Shown piece after piece: positions 63,750 through 64,000 of a stretch of 64,000 bases of DNA. The notes below the pieces were generated by a model that saw nothing but the letters and a program-made list of their open reading frames with translations, had not been told where the DNA came from and did not search any database. How positions within the stretch are numbered: position 1 is the stretch's first letter; each line of letters starts with the position of its first letter. Location of the stretch: the NCBI GenBank assembly GCA_963848175.1, contig CAWKCO010000007.1:124001-188000 (forward strand), in the 5' to 3' direction. This stretch comes from JAMZMI01 sp963848175. GTDB taxonomy: Bacteria; Bacteroidota; Bacteroidia; Cytophagales; Cyclobacteriaceae. Position numbers and translations under genes: made by a program.

Positions 63750-63799
63750 AAACTTCAGAAAAAGAAAGGAGCTGCAGGCTCATTCTTTTTCTGAAGTTT
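63750..63799. terminator. Long hairpin terminator between genes
   Basis: The arms AAACTTCAGAAAAAGAA (63750-63766) and TTCTTTTTCTGAAGTTT (63783-63799) pair perfectly over 17 bp. An inner GAGC/GCTC closes the tip. It lies directly after the truncated minus-strand gene, 100 nt before the phosphoesterase start. Confidence 0.75.
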
Positions 63800-63803
63800 T
63801 AGA

Positions 63804-64000
63804 CTATTCTTTTTTCAGCCATTCTATCAATTCGTCTCCAATCAAAAGTTCGTTCACCTCTTCATCCGATTTGGATACAAACTCTTTGAGGTTGTTGATC
63901 ACCACGAGACCAGTGTTGGAAAATTCATCCGCGATTTTATTCAAGAATTGAAATTCAACTCCCTGATTGCTGATGCCTATAAGTAAAAAATAGACCTGAT
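63804..64000 (-). CDS. C-terminal part of an unidentified gene, cut by the window edge
   Basis: The minus strand is open from 63998 to the TAG at 63804, reading QVYFLLIGISNQGVEFQFLN, then NTGLVVINNLKEFVSKSDEE and VNELLIGDELIEWLKKE. The beginning lies beyond 64000. An alternating strand-helix pattern with FLLIGIS resembles the end of von Willebrand A-type domains, but this is not secure. The long hairpin just after the stop supports it as a real gene end. Confidence 0.6.
   Translation of the reverse strand, partial: QVYFLLIGISNQGVEFQFLNKIADEFSNTGLVVINNLKEFVSKSDEEVNELLIGDELIEWLKKE

Overview
The window is a chromosomal segment of a Bacteroidetes bacterium, most likely of the order Cytophagales. 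Four things support this. Promoters match the Bacteroidetes -7 consensus TAnnTTTG. Secreted proteins end in type IX secretion (T9SS) sorting domains with YPNP/FPNP motifs. The cbb3 oxidase has a CcoN-CcoO fusion and a one-heme CcoP. Many proteins are typical Bacteroidetes families (DUF4230, DUF2784, DUF5009-like, DUF547). The genus cannot be fixed from the sequence. No rRNA, CRISPR array, prophage or transposase was seen.

Layout. 0-1 kb: an aldo/keto reductase. 1.2-7.5 kb (minus): a SUF iron-sulfur operon sufB-C-D-S-[87-aa coiled coil]-sufE-DUF59, followed by a bacilliredoxin, with a promoter and a palindrome in front of sufB and an Lrp/AsnC regulator upstream. 8.2-8.4 kb: an unusual 151-nt tRNA-like gene. 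9-11 kb: an IscA/SufA-type carrier and thiL. 12-18 kb: the cbb3 oxidase operon ccoS-NO-Q-P-G-H-safE-like. 18.4-30.6 kb: an accessory region with an HNH nuclease, a two-domain T9SS tag protein, a large glycosidase lipoprotein, higBA flanked by 34-bp direct repeats, a CotH-type secreted protein and several orphans. 30.8-34.1 kb: an AddA/RecB-like helicase-nuclease. 34-37.7 kb: a stress-type cluster (UspA, flavodoxin-like, Rho_N-like, TspO-like, Hsp20). 38-44.6 kb: DUF4230, then a coupled operon of LapA-like protein, large coiled-coil NTPase with a degenerate P-loop, and MscS channel, then an orphan histidine kinase. 44.6-57 kb: an NPP-type phosphodiesterase, FKBP, two L,D-transpeptidases with a lipoprotein and a membrane protein, a sigma factor, CorA, an SMP-30-like lipoprotein and an M28 peptidase. 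57.4-61.7 kb: a 1402-aa T9SS-exported beta-propeller/FN3 protein. The end holds a DUF5009-like acyltransferase, a YfcE-type phosphoesterase and a truncated gene.

Functionally, SUF, IscA and bacilliredoxin serve iron-sulfur and thiol homeostasis. The Cco operon gives a high-affinity terminal oxidase. The T9SS proteins and the glycosidase suggest polysaccharide or surface degradation. The envelope genes (Ldt, LapA/MscS, DUF4230, CorA) suggest cell-wall and membrane-tension control.

About fifteen single-base frameshifts interrupt otherwise well-conserved genes, including the normally essential sufB. They are densest at 11-19.5 kb and 49-50 kb. Sequencing or assembly indels are the likeliest cause, so these genes are annotated across the shift and flagged.
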